Assembly (NCBI GenBank): GCA_944324685.1
Contig: CALUXG010000033.1
Location: 1 to 43,405, forward strand
Direction: 5' to 3'
DNA from: an uncultured Elusimicrobiales bacterium
GTDB lineage: Bacteria; Elusimicrobiota; Elusimicrobia; Elusimicrobiales; Elusimicrobiaceae
Length of the DNA stretch: 43,405 nt
This document shows, piece after piece, positions 1-7,070 of this stretch (the first letter of the stretch is position 1; the number at the start of each line of letters is the position of its first letter). Under the pieces are notes generated by a model. That model ran no database searches. It was not told the DNA's origin and saw nothing but the letters and a program-made list of their open reading frames with translations. Position numbers and translations under genes: made by a program.

Positions 1-95
1 TTCCCTTCTTCGGGGATCGGGGCCGGATCATGCTTGGCGCCTTTGCAGACGCAGCACATTTCTTTTACTTCGGGGGTGCATTTTTCGCAGCTCAT
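1..95 (-). CDS. Small Cys-rich protein, N-terminal fragment cut by the window edge
   Basis: A minus-strand reading frame begins with ATG at 95 and runs off the left edge without a stop. The 31 visible residues begin MSCEKC and contain a CxxC followed by a CCxxC arrangement (five Cys in the first 17 residues), which suggests a small metal-binding protein, perhaps zinc. An AGGAG Shine-Dalgarno lies 5 nt upstream (about 101-105), which fixes the start. The function cannot be named from this fragment. It lies just downstream of the terminator of the 185-670 pilin gene, so it is probably transcribed separately. Confidence 0.5.
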   Translation of the reverse strand, partial: MSCEKCTPEVKEMCCVCKGAKHDPAPIPEEG

Positions 96-156
96 GAGGT
101 CTCCTAAATAAGAGTAATAAATCTTACTTTTATATTTTACAAAATCCAATGCGTAC

Positions 157-181
157 AAAAAAAGCCCGCCCAAAGGCGGGA
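157..181 (-). terminator. Rho-independent terminator of the pilin gene at 185-670
   Basis: On the minus strand, CCCGCC and GGCGGG form a 6-bp GC stem (165-170 with 175-180) around a 4-nt loop, followed by a run of seven T (163 to 157). It begins a few bases after the pilin stop codon. Confidence 0.85.
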
Positions 182-184
182 CTT

Positions 185-670
185 TTACCAGTTGTATCCC
201 TCTGCCCCTATTGAATTAGACACATTCGGTTCCTGCAAGCCGCTCAGCGAACGGCAAAGCCCGTGGCCCGAAGGCTCATTGACCCAGCAATTCATCTTTG
301 TACTGACAAAATATTTTTCCAACGATATTTCCGGCACTTTTTTGCTGGAACAATACAAAGAAACCGGCGTTGCGCCGTTGCCCATATGAATATAACATGA
401 AAAATCCGCATAGTACAGAGTTCCATGATTGCTGCCGAATGTTCCGCCGGCAGGCATGGAAATGTCCAAATTGTCAAAAGTGTCGGAATATGCGCCGTTG
501 GCCATATAATAACGCTTTTGCGCATCACAAATGCTGCGTATTAAAGGCATTAAGACAGCCGCACGGCTTCGTTTTACCGCTCTTTCATACTGCGGCAAAG
601 CCACAGCGGCCAATATACCAATGATTAAAACAACAACTAATAATTCAATCAGCGTAAATCCTTTTTTCAT
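185..670 (-). CDS. Type IV pilin-like protein (PilA/PilE class)
   Basis: 161 residues. The N-terminus MKKG|FTLIELL is a classic class III signal: a short basic leader, Gly before the prepilin peptidase cut, and Glu at mature position 5. A hydrophobic helix follows to about residue 25, then an LPQYERAV segment. The C-terminus carries a Cys pair with ten residues between (C-x10-CRSL), presumably the D-region disulfide and shared with the other pilins here. The protein should be held in the inner membrane, cleaved and methylated by PilD, and assembled into a pilus or pseudopilus. No assembly gene (pilB, pilC, pilD, pilQ) is in the window, so it is an orphan subunit. It has its own terminator and a conserved T-tract promoter (see 671-785). 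Pilin versus type II secretion pseudopilin cannot be settled from sequence. Confidence 0.9.
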   Translation of the reverse strand: MKKGFTLIELLVVVLIIGILAAVALPQYERAVKRSRAAVLMPLIRSICDAQKRYYMANGAYSDTFDNLDISMPAGGTFGSNHGTLYYADFSCYIHMGNGATPVSLYCSSKKVPEISLEKYFVSTKMNCWVNEPSGHGLCRSLSGLQEPNVSNSIGAEGYNW

Positions 671-785
671 TTTTTGTTCCTATAACGGCATTTAATTGTT
701 CAAAAACACGCCTTAGCGGCATTTTGTTTTTGAGCATGTATAGGGTATCAAAAAAAAAAAACGAGTCAAGGCTGGGGCGGTTTTC
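671..785 (-). promoter_or_regulatory. Conserved T-tract pilin promoter and leader, copy 1
   Basis: The core (735-785) is almost identical to 29387-29437 and 37634-37684. Read on the minus strand it has TTGACT (764-769), CG, twelve T (750-761), then GATACCC and TATACA (737-742). TTGACT to TATACA is 21 nt, too long for a normal spacer; the weaker TACCCT lies at 16 nt. The leader of about 60 nt contains TCAAAAACA and TGTTTTTGA, able to form a 9-bp stem, and an AGGAA ribosome site before the ATG. Confidence 0.7.
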
Positions 786-830
786 AACAAATAAACGGCC
801 ACGGCGTAACGGCCAAAAAAGTATTTTCTT

Positions 831-836
831 TATAAA
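831..836 (+). promoter_or_regulatory. Possible -10 for the serine operon
   Basis: TATAAA lies about 70 nt upstream of the serC start, in the divergent region shared with the pilin promoter. No convincing -35 was seen. Confidence 0.35.
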
Positions 837-908
837 AATGTGCGCGGGGGTTGCTTTTTTAAGCCAACATTTTTACAATGGGGGAGTAGGCTAAACAAGG
901 AGATTATC

Positions 909-2078
909 ATGACGCTAAACATACCGACGAATGAATTACCCACTTCCACTTTCACCTGCGGCCCCAGCCAAGGACATCCCGTCGTACGCGAAACGCCGCT
1001 TTACAAAACGCAATTTGAACGCAGCCACCGCGCCAAAGACATTTCCACGGACGGCTTATATAAAGAAGCCGGCGACAATTTGCGTCAACTGCTTAATTTG
1101 CCGCAAGATTACACCGTTATCTTTTTCATGGGCGGTGCCACACCGGCCTTGGACGCCGTGGCGTGGAGTTTAACCACCAATTCCATTTCCGGTTTAAGTT
1201 TTGGCGCGTTTTCTAAACTCTGGTGCAAAAAAATTGCGTCCTGCTTGGAAGACTCCGTCAAAAAAGATTTCAAAGAACCCGCCGAGGGCGAATTCTTCCC
1301 CGCGGAAAAACCGGATTACAATGCCAGCTTGGTCGTACTGACGCCAAATGAAACCTCCACTGGCACGCAAATTCCTGACGAATATTTGGAAGAAGCATGG
1401 CGCAGCAAAGGAAAAGACACGCTTATCGCTTGGGACTGCACGTCCTGCGCGGGCGGACGTTTTCTGCCGCAAAACAAATTTGACGTCATGGTGTTTTCTA
1501 TGCAAAAATGCTTTGGCGTAGGCGGAGGCAGCAGCGTCATTATTCTCAGCCCCGCCGCGGTCAAACGCATAGAAGAAGCCAAAAAATACCGCCGCATTCC
1601 TTACTCGCTGGATTTGACCGAAGCCGTCAAAAAAGCGCAGGAAAAAGCCCAAACCGTCAATACTCCCTCCACCACCAATATATGGATGTTCAACGAAGCC
1701 TGCAAATGGATGAATGAAAACGGAGGATTAAAAGCTATGGACGCGCTGTGCCGCGCGCACTATGATTACCTGATTACATGGGCCAAAAACACCGACTGGC
1801 TGGTGCCGCTGATTAAAGACGAAGCGCACCGTTCCTATACCACGCTGACGCTGGAAATCACGGACCCAAAAATTGATTGCGCCGAAATCAGCAAAGCCTT
1901 AAAAGCCACCGGACTGCCGAACTTGCAGGACGGTATAAAGAAATATTCTTCCGTCAAACAGAACTCGCTGCGCATTGCCTGCTTCCCGTTTGTGGACATT
2001 CACGGCACGCAGCAATATGAAAAACTTACCAAAGCGGTGGACGCCATTGTGGCGGCCCTGCGCGCGGAGGCAAAATGA
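909..2078 (+). CDS. serC: Phosphoserine aminotransferase
   Basis: 389 residues. It converts 3-phosphohydroxypyruvate and glutamate to phosphoserine, the second step of serine synthesis, and uses PLP. The N-terminal STFTCGPSQGHP segment matches the subfamily of SerC found in methanogens and alphaproteobacteria. The SMQK motif places the PLP-binding Lys at about residue 200, followed by a Gly-rich GVGGGSS. The ATG at 909 has an AAGGAGA ribosome site 6-8 nt upstream; an in-frame GTG at 840 would add 23 residues but has no such site. The stop overlaps the serA start by ATGA, so the two are translationally coupled. Assignment to SerC rather than another class V aminotransferase is strengthened by serA next door. 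Confidence 0.9.
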   Translation: MTLNIPTNELPTSTFTCGPSQGHPVVRETPLYKTQFERSHRAKDISTDGLYKEAGDNLRQLLNLPQDYTVIFFMGGATPALDAVAWSLTTNSISGLSFGAFSKLWCKKIASCLEDSVKKDFKEPAEGEFFPAEKPDYNASLVVLTPNETSTGTQIPDEYLEEAWRSKGKDTLIAWDCTSCAGGRFLPQNKFDVMVFSMQKCFGVGGGSSVIILSPAAVKRIEEAKKYRRIPYSLDLTEAVKKAQEKAQTVNTPSTTNIWMFNEACKWMNENGGLKAMDALCRAHYDYLITWAKNTDWLVPLIKDEAHRSYTTLTLEITDPKIDCAEISKALKATGLPNLQDGIKKYSSVKQNSLRIACFPFVDIHGTQQYEKLTKAVDAIVAALRAEAK

Positions 2079-3028
2079 ACATATTAATTGCAGATAAATT
2101 CCCCAAGCATTGGACCGACGTACTGGCCAAAGAAGGACACCGCATTACCTCAGACCCCTCTTTGGACGAAAATACGCTGACAGGCGCCATAGCAGACAAT
2201 GAAATATTGATCGTGCGCAGCACCAAAGTACCCGCCGCCGTCATCGACGCCGGAAAAAACTTAAAACTCATCATCCGCGCCGGCGCGGGGACCAATACCA
2301 TTGACGTTAAACATGCCGCCGAAAAAGCAGTAGCCGTCTGCAACTGCCCGGGAACAAATTCCATTGCCGTTGCAGAGCTGGCCATGGGGCTTATTCTGGC
2401 CTTGGACCGCCGCATTTACCACAACACCAAAGACCTGCGCGAAGGCAAATGGAACAAAAGCGAATACGGCAAAGCCAAAGGCCTTTTCGGTCGTACGCTG
2501 GGTATTATAGGACTGGGACATATCGGCAAAGAAGTAGCCAAACGCGCTGCGGCATTCGGCATGAAAATCGTGGCCTATGATCCCAACGGCAAAGCCGAAG
2601 AATTCCGCGCCGCCGGCATAACGCCGGAACCGGACATTTATGCACTGGCCAAAGTATGCGACGTCATTACCGTACACATACCCGAAACGCCGCAGACGAA
2701 AGGATTATTCAACAAAACTTTTTTTGACCAGATGAAAGACGGCGCCATTTTCATCAATGCCGCACGCGGAGGACTGGTAGTGGCCAAAGACTTGGCCGAC
2801 GCCGTTAAAAACAAAGGGATTAAAGCGGGCTTGGACGTTTACGAAACGGAACCCAAAGCCACCGACACAGCCTTTGATTACACTCCATACGCAGGAGCGG
2901 AAAACCTCTATGGTACGCACCATATCGGCGCCAGTACGGATCAAGCGCAGGACGCCGTGGCGGAATGTACGGTGCAAATCATTGACGAATATGCCAAAAT
3001 GGGCAAATTTCTGCATAAGGTGAACTGA
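2075..3028 (+). CDS. serA: D-3-phosphoglycerate dehydrogenase, short form
   Basis: 317 residues. It oxidises 3-phosphoglycerate to 3-phosphohydroxypyruvate with NAD, the first committed step of serine synthesis. The nucleotide-binding motif GLGHIGKE is at about 147-153. The expected catalytic triad is visible as R231 (NAARGG), E259 (YETEP) and H283 (HHIGAST). The protein ends right after the catalytic and NAD domains, so it lacks the C-terminal ACT domain that gives serine feedback inhibition in E. coli SerA. The start overlaps the serC stop by 4 nt. Members of this dehydrogenase family can act on other 2-hydroxyacids, but the partner serC makes SerA the best call. Confidence 0.88.
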   Translation: MNILIADKFPKHWTDVLAKEGHRITSDPSLDENTLTGAIADNEILIVRSTKVPAAVIDAGKNLKLIIRAGAGTNTIDVKHAAEKAVAVCNCPGTNSIAVAELAMGLILALDRRIYHNTKDLREGKWNKSEYGKAKGLFGRTLGIIGLGHIGKEVAKRAAAFGMKIVAYDPNGKAEEFRAAGITPEPDIYALAKVCDVITVHIPETPQTKGLFNKTFFDQMKDGAIFINAARGGLVVAKDLADAVKNKGIKAGLDVYETEPKATDTAFDYTPYAGAENLYGTHHIGASTDQAQDAVAECTVQIIDEYAKMGKFLHKVN

Positions 3029-3029
3029 T

Positions 3030-4262
3030 ATGGCTACCGTAAAACCTTTCAGAGGATATCGCCCCGATGGCAGAGCCGAGCAAATCGCCTGCCCGCCTTA
3101 TGACGTCATCAATTCGCGCGAAGCGCGTGAGATGGCCCAAGGGAATCCGCTTTCTTTCCTGCACGTGGAAAAACCGGAAATTGATCTGCCCGAAGACATG
3201 GACCTTTATGATCCGCAAGTCTACGCCAAAGGACGCGAAAATTTGGACAAGTTCATAGAACGCGGCATTTTGAAGCAGGACAGCAAGCCTTGCTTCTATA
3301 TTTACGCGCAAACCATGAACGGACGGACACAATACGGACTGGTGGCCATCGTCAGCGCGGAAGAATACGACAAAGGCATTATCCGCAAACATGAGCTGAC
3401 GCGCAAGGACAAAGAAGAAGACCGCACCCGTCACGTAGATACGCTGGGCGCGACGACCGGACCCGTCTTTTTGACCTATCCGGACCAAAAACCCATGGAT
3501 GAGCTGGTGCAGAAAATCGTACAGCACACCCCTGCTTACGATTTCATTACGCCCGACGGCATAGGCCATACGCTGTGGGTCATGGACGACGATAAAGACA
3601 TCGCTTCCGTGCGTAAAATATTTGACGCTCAGCCTATTCTTTACATCGCCGACGGCCATCACCGTTCCGCCTCCGCCGCTAACGTGGCGCGCAAACGCAA
3701 AGCGGAAAATCCGCACCACACGGGACAGGAAAACTACAACTTCTTCTTGGCCGTTATTTTCCCCGCCGGACAACTGTATGTGATGGATTACAACCGGCTG
3801 GTAAAAGACTTAAACGGTTTGAGTGAAGATGAGTTTCTCAAAAAAATAGCCGAGAAATTTGACGTACAGCCCACCGGCAAAGCACGTCCCGAACGACGCC
3901 ATGAATTCGGCATGTATTTAGAAGGCAAATGGTACACGCTGACGGCCAAAGACGGCAGCTTTGACGGGGCCGACCCCGTGGCGGCATTGGACGTGAGCAT
4001 TTTGCAAAACAATTTGCTCGCCCCCGTGCTGGGCATTGGTGATCCGCGCACGGACAAACGCATTAATTTCGTCGGCGGTATACGCGGCTTGAAAGAATTG
4101 GAAAAGCGCGTAAACTCCGGCGAATACAAGGTGGCGTTCTCCATGTACCCCACTTCCATGGAAGAGCTGATGAAAGTGGCCGACGCCAACCTGATTATGC
4201 CTCCTAAATCCACGTGGTTTGAACCAAAACTGCGAAGCGGTTTGGTAACGTATAAATATTAA
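3030..4262 (+). CDS. DUF1015 family protein linked to serine synthesis
   Basis: 410 residues, full length for the DUF1015 family. Visible family marks are the N-terminal PFRGYRP and PPYDVI segments and a YIADGHHRSASA motif near residue 208, whose paired His and Arg suggest an active site. There is no signal peptide or membrane segment, so it is probably cytosolic. The gene starts 1 nt after the serA stop, with AAGG 9 nt upstream of the ATG, and ends at a strong terminator, so it is the third gene of a serC-serA operon. No phosphoserine phosphatase (serB) is visible here. A role in phosphoserine or serine metabolism follows from the context only; the biochemical activity is not evident from the sequence. 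Confidence 0.8.
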   Translation: MATVKPFRGYRPDGRAEQIACPPYDVINSREAREMAQGNPLSFLHVEKPEIDLPEDMDLYDPQVYAKGRENLDKFIERGILKQDSKPCFYIYAQTMNGRTQYGLVAIVSAEEYDKGIIRKHELTRKDKEEDRTRHVDTLGATTGPVFLTYPDQKPMDELVQKIVQHTPAYDFITPDGIGHTLWVMDDDKDIASVRKIFDAQPILYIADGHHRSASAANVARKRKAENPHHTGQENYNFFLAVIFPAGQLYVMDYNRLVKDLNGLSEDEFLKKIAEKFDVQPTGKARPERRHEFGMYLEGKWYTLTAKDGSFDGADPVAALDVSILQNNLLAPVLGIGDPRTDKRINFVGGIRGLKELEKRVNSGEYKVAFSMYPTSMEELMKVADANLIMPPKSTWFEPKLRSGLVTYKY

Positions 4263-4266
4263 AAGC

Positions 4267-4299
4267 AAAACTCCCCAAGCATTTCGCTTGGGGAGTTTT
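4267..4299. terminator. Strong hairpin terminator after the serine operon
   Basis: A perfect 14-bp stem (4267-4280 with 4286-4299, core ACTCCCCAAGC) with a 5-nt loop, flanked by A on the left and T on the right. It can act in both directions. Confidence 0.9.
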
Positions 4300-4649
4300 G
4301 TAAATTCATAAAAACATCATCGCATGCGGCGCCGTGAATGTCCTTGGTAGCTGTTGCATGTATAAGCACCCTACATGCCTCCGAACAAATCACTTTCGCT
4401 TCTTACTTGCCGGAGGCGCAAATTTCAAGGTTTTTATAATCTCATGCAAATTATCGTTTATTGCGCCGCCGCTATTTCCGTTACGGCGGGCGGGACGCGT
4501 CCCGACAGAAGCTGACACACCGCATCCATGTGAACTATCCGACACGTAAAAAACGATTTCCCCCTTGCCAGCGTTTTCACTCAATGGACATATATGCAAA
4601 CGGCCAATGGGACAATTTTTGGCGCCGCTGTCAAATGCCGGCATGTTTA
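4300..4649. other. Intergenic stretch without a supported gene
   Basis: About 350 bp between two convergent genes. Short frames occur on both strands (for example 4334-4549 plus) but lack ribosome sites and recognisable composition. A 14-bp palindrome, CGGGACGCGTCCCG, sits at 4491-4504. No tRNA or clear terminator for the minus-strand ABC gene was found. Confidence 0.5.
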
Positions 4650-6434
4650 CTATTTGCGATGCTTAAACTGCACATTATACAGTGCTTTGTAGGCGCCATT
4701 TTCCAACGACAGCAATTCTTCGTGCGTACCGGCCTCTACGATTTCTCCGCCGTTAAGTACCACAATTTTGTCCGCATTGACTACCGTAGAGAGACGATGG
4801 GCGATGACAAATACCGTGCGGTTTTTCATCAAATTATCCAGCGCTTTTTGCACAATGGCTTCGGATTTGTTGTCCAATGCGCTGGTGGCTTCGTCCAATA
4901 CCACAATGGGGGCATTGCGTATAAACGCGCGCGCAATGGCCACCCGCTGACGCTGACCGCCCGAAAGCGTTAAGCCGCGTTCTCCCAACTGCGTATCCAA
5001 GCCGTCTTCCAAGGTAGCGATAAATTCTTCCAAATGAGCGCTGCGTACCGCATGAAGCAAGTCTTCTTCACTGGCGCCGCGGCGACCGATCAGAATATTG
5101 TCGCGTATCGTGCCGGAAAATAAAAAGTTGTCCTGAAACACCACGGCTATCTGATCCCGCAAAGAGGTCAGTGTAAAACGCCGAATATCCGCGCCGTCAA
5201 AAGTAATGCGTCCTTCCCGCACGTCATAAAAACGCGGCAATAAATTCACCAGCGTACTTTTGCCCCCGCCGGAGTTGCCCACCAACGCCAGCGTACTGCC
5301 TACAGGGACGGTCAAATTAATGTGGGAAAGAACATTCTCCCCTTCTTTATAGGCAAAGCTGACATTTTCAAATTTAATTTCTTTGAAAACGCCTGAGAGC
5401 GTCTGGGCGTCTTTGGCGTCCTGAATAGTGGGTTTCAAGGCGAAAATTTCAAAAATACGGTCAATGGCCAGCAATGCTTTTTTAATATCCACATAGTCGT
5501 CGCCCACTGTTTTAAGAGGCGTATACAACAGCAGCAGAGCGGCAACAAACGAAGTGAAATTTCCGCTGGTGATCGTTCCGCTGACGATCAATGAGCTGCT
5601 CTGCCATATCACAAAAGCCAACCCCAACGAAATAATAAAATGCATAACGGGAGAAAGCCAGCCCGTATGCTTAACAATGCCCATGTTCAAATTAAAAATA
5701 CGTTCCATCAGCGTGTTAAAAGCGCTTTGCTGTTCATGTTGCAAATTATACGCCGCAATCGTGCGGTTTCCGCTGAAAGCTTCGTTATAGGCTTTCATGG
5801 CTACGGCTCCCACTTGTACAGTGTTGCGCACCAATTCTTCCATTTTGCGCCGCACGATATAAATGGGAACAAAAGCCACCAGTACCGCTCCCACGGCAAT
5901 AATGGTCAATTGCCAAGAGTTGTAAAACAACACGCAAACCAAAGCCAGCGAAGAAAACACTTTGGATATGACCAAGCGTACATTATTAATCAATCCGTTG
6001 CAGGCGGTGTCGGCGTCATTGTTAAAACGCATCATCACAAAGCCGGAGTCTTTTTGGTCAAAAAACGCCGTATTAAGAGACATTAATTTGGCAAAAAGTT
6101 TTTTGCGCACGTCCAACGTAATTTTGCTGCCCACCCATGTGGTCAGGTATTTTACACTGTAATTCAGCACGCTCTGCACCAGTACAAACCCGACGATTAA
6201 CAACGGAATATAAGAAGCGAACGTGGCGTTTTTGGCCACCAGCACGTCATCGGTATAAGGCTTCAAAAATAAAGCCACCACCGAATCCAACGCCCCCACG
6301 GGCACAGCCAGCGCCACGCCTAGCAGCGCGCGGAACCAATACGGCTTGATATAGGGCCACATGCGGCGGTAATTGACCACCAGCGAATTTTTGAAAATCA
6401 ATTCATCCAACGGCTTTTGCAACAGGTTTTTCAT
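4650..6434 (-). CDS. msbA: MsbA-like lipid ABC exporter (membrane domain plus ATPase)
   Basis: 594 residues, the usual length for a half-transporter that works as a homodimer. The first about 330 residues hold the six-helix exporter domain. The ATPase follows: Walker A GNSGGGKST near 385, signature LSGGQRQR near 488, Walker B VVLDEATSALD near 507, and H-loop AHRLSTV near 543. MsbA flips lipid A-core across the inner membrane, and lpxK, an LpxL-like gene, gmhB and kdsB occur later in this window. Related half-transporters export drugs or peptides, so the substrate is an inference. It is monocistronic and divergent from the dksA-like gene. A TTATAAT -10 lies at about 6473-6478, giving a leader of about 30 nt. 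Confidence 0.75.
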   Translation of the reverse strand: MKNLLQKPLDELIFKNSLVVNYRRMWPYIKPYWFRALLGVALAVPVGALDSVVALFLKPYTDDVLVAKNATFASYIPLLIVGFVLVQSVLNYSVKYLTTWVGSKITLDVRKKLFAKLMSLNTAFFDQKDSGFVMMRFNNDADTACNGLINNVRLVISKVFSSLALVCVLFYNSWQLTIIAVGAVLVAFVPIYIVRRKMEELVRNTVQVGAVAMKAYNEAFSGNRTIAAYNLQHEQQSAFNTLMERIFNLNMGIVKHTGWLSPVMHFIISLGLAFVIWQSSSLIVSGTITSGNFTSFVAALLLLYTPLKTVGDDYVDIKKALLAIDRIFEIFALKPTIQDAKDAQTLSGVFKEIKFENVSFAYKEGENVLSHINLTVPVGSTLALVGNSGGGKSTLVNLLPRFYDVREGRITFDGADIRRFTLTSLRDQIAVVFQDNFLFSGTIRDNILIGRRGASEEDLLHAVRSAHLEEFIATLEDGLDTQLGERGLTLSGGQRQRVAIARAFIRNAPIVVLDEATSALDNKSEAIVQKALDNLMKNRTVFVIAHRLSTVVNADKIVVLNGGEIVEAGTHEELLSLENGAYKALYNVQFKHRK

Positions 6435-6494
6435 CTGGACGCACGCTCCGTTAATAGTTAAGAAATATCTTTATTATAACAATTCCAAAGCCCC

Positions 6495-6523
6495 TTGCAT
6501 TACATGTCCGTATTTGCTACATT
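6495..6523 (+). promoter_or_regulatory. Promoter of the dksA-like gene
   Basis: TTGCAT (6495-6500), a 17-nt spacer, and TACATT (6518-6523) preceded by TGC form a complete extended -10 promoter. The predicted leader is about 50 nt and ends in a TAAGGAG ribosome site. Confidence 0.65.
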
Positions 6524-6579
6524 AATCAAACGGCGTATAAACAGCGCCACCATTTTCCCATTTTCTAAGGAGCAGCCGT

Positions 6580-6960
6580 ATGGTAACAAAAAAGAAATCC
6601 AACAAAGACGTCTTAACCGCCGCGGAAATTAAAGAAATCAAAAAACATTTGGAAGAATTAAAAGCCGACGCGGAAAAACGCTTAAAAGAAAAGAAAAACA
6701 TGGACATGCCGGAAGCCGAAGTGGGAGACCCCATTGATGCGGCCAGCCAAAGTCTGGACAAGGAAATTTTATTTGAACTCTCCGGAAATTCCCACAACAC
6801 CATCGGCCAAATAGAAGCCGCCCTGCGCAAAATTGAAAAAGGCATTTACGGCCGCTGCGAACTGTGCCGCCAGCCCATTCCCAAAAAACGCATTAAAGCT
6901 TTGCCTTTTGCGCGTTATTGCGTCAACTGCCAGCATTCTTCGGAGAATAACCGCAATTAA
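6580..6960 (+). CDS. DksA/TraR-family zinc-finger protein
   Basis: 126 residues. The N-terminal half is Lys/Glu-rich and predicted helical, as in the DksA coiled coil. The C-terminal half carries CELC and CVNC separated by 17 residues, the C4 zinc finger typical of this family. DksA-type proteins bind in the secondary channel of RNA polymerase and adjust transcription with ppGpp, but the family also includes spore-associated and phage proteins, so the exact role is open. The start is fixed by TAAGGAG 7 nt before the ATG. It is a single gene ending at a hairpin terminator, with hydG next. Confidence 0.8.
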   Translation: MVTKKKSNKDVLTAAEIKEIKKHLEELKADAEKRLKEKKNMDMPEAEVGDPIDAASQSLDKEILFELSGNSHNTIGQIEAALRKIEKGIYGRCELCRQPIPKKRIKALPFARYCVNCQHSSENNRN

Positions 6961-6985
6961 CCCTTTCCCGTTGTGTCCTTTTCAA

Positions 6986-7012
6986 AACCCCGCCCAAACC
7001 GGCGGGTTTTTT
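6986..7012 (+). terminator. Terminator of the dksA-like gene
   Basis: A 6-bp stem CCCGCC/GGCGGG (6989-6994 with 7001-7006) followed by six T (7007-7012). Confidence 0.85.
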
Positions 7013-7055
7013 GATGTCATGGCATATAGGCCGTTTACGCGCCGGTGCTCAAAAG

Positions 7056-7064
7056 TGCTATGAT
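7056..7064 (+). promoter_or_regulatory. Extended -10 of hydG, predicts leaderless mRNA
   Basis: TGCTATGAT is an extended -10 whose last base is 6 nt before the hydG ATG. The transcript should therefore begin at or next to the start codon. No Shine-Dalgarno is present. Confidence 0.6.
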
Positions 7065-7070
7065 ATATGT

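Noticed and set aside
2979-3773. Long minus-strand open frame (264 codons) opposite the DUF1015 gene
   Set aside because: It is the antisense shadow of a well-supported gene with an operon context, and its composition (Arg, Phe, Val, His runs) is typical of antisense frames.
4334-4549. 71-codon plus-strand frame in the intergenic stretch
   Set aside because: No Shine-Dalgarno, no -10 at the right distance and no recognisable pattern; it starts just after a terminator.
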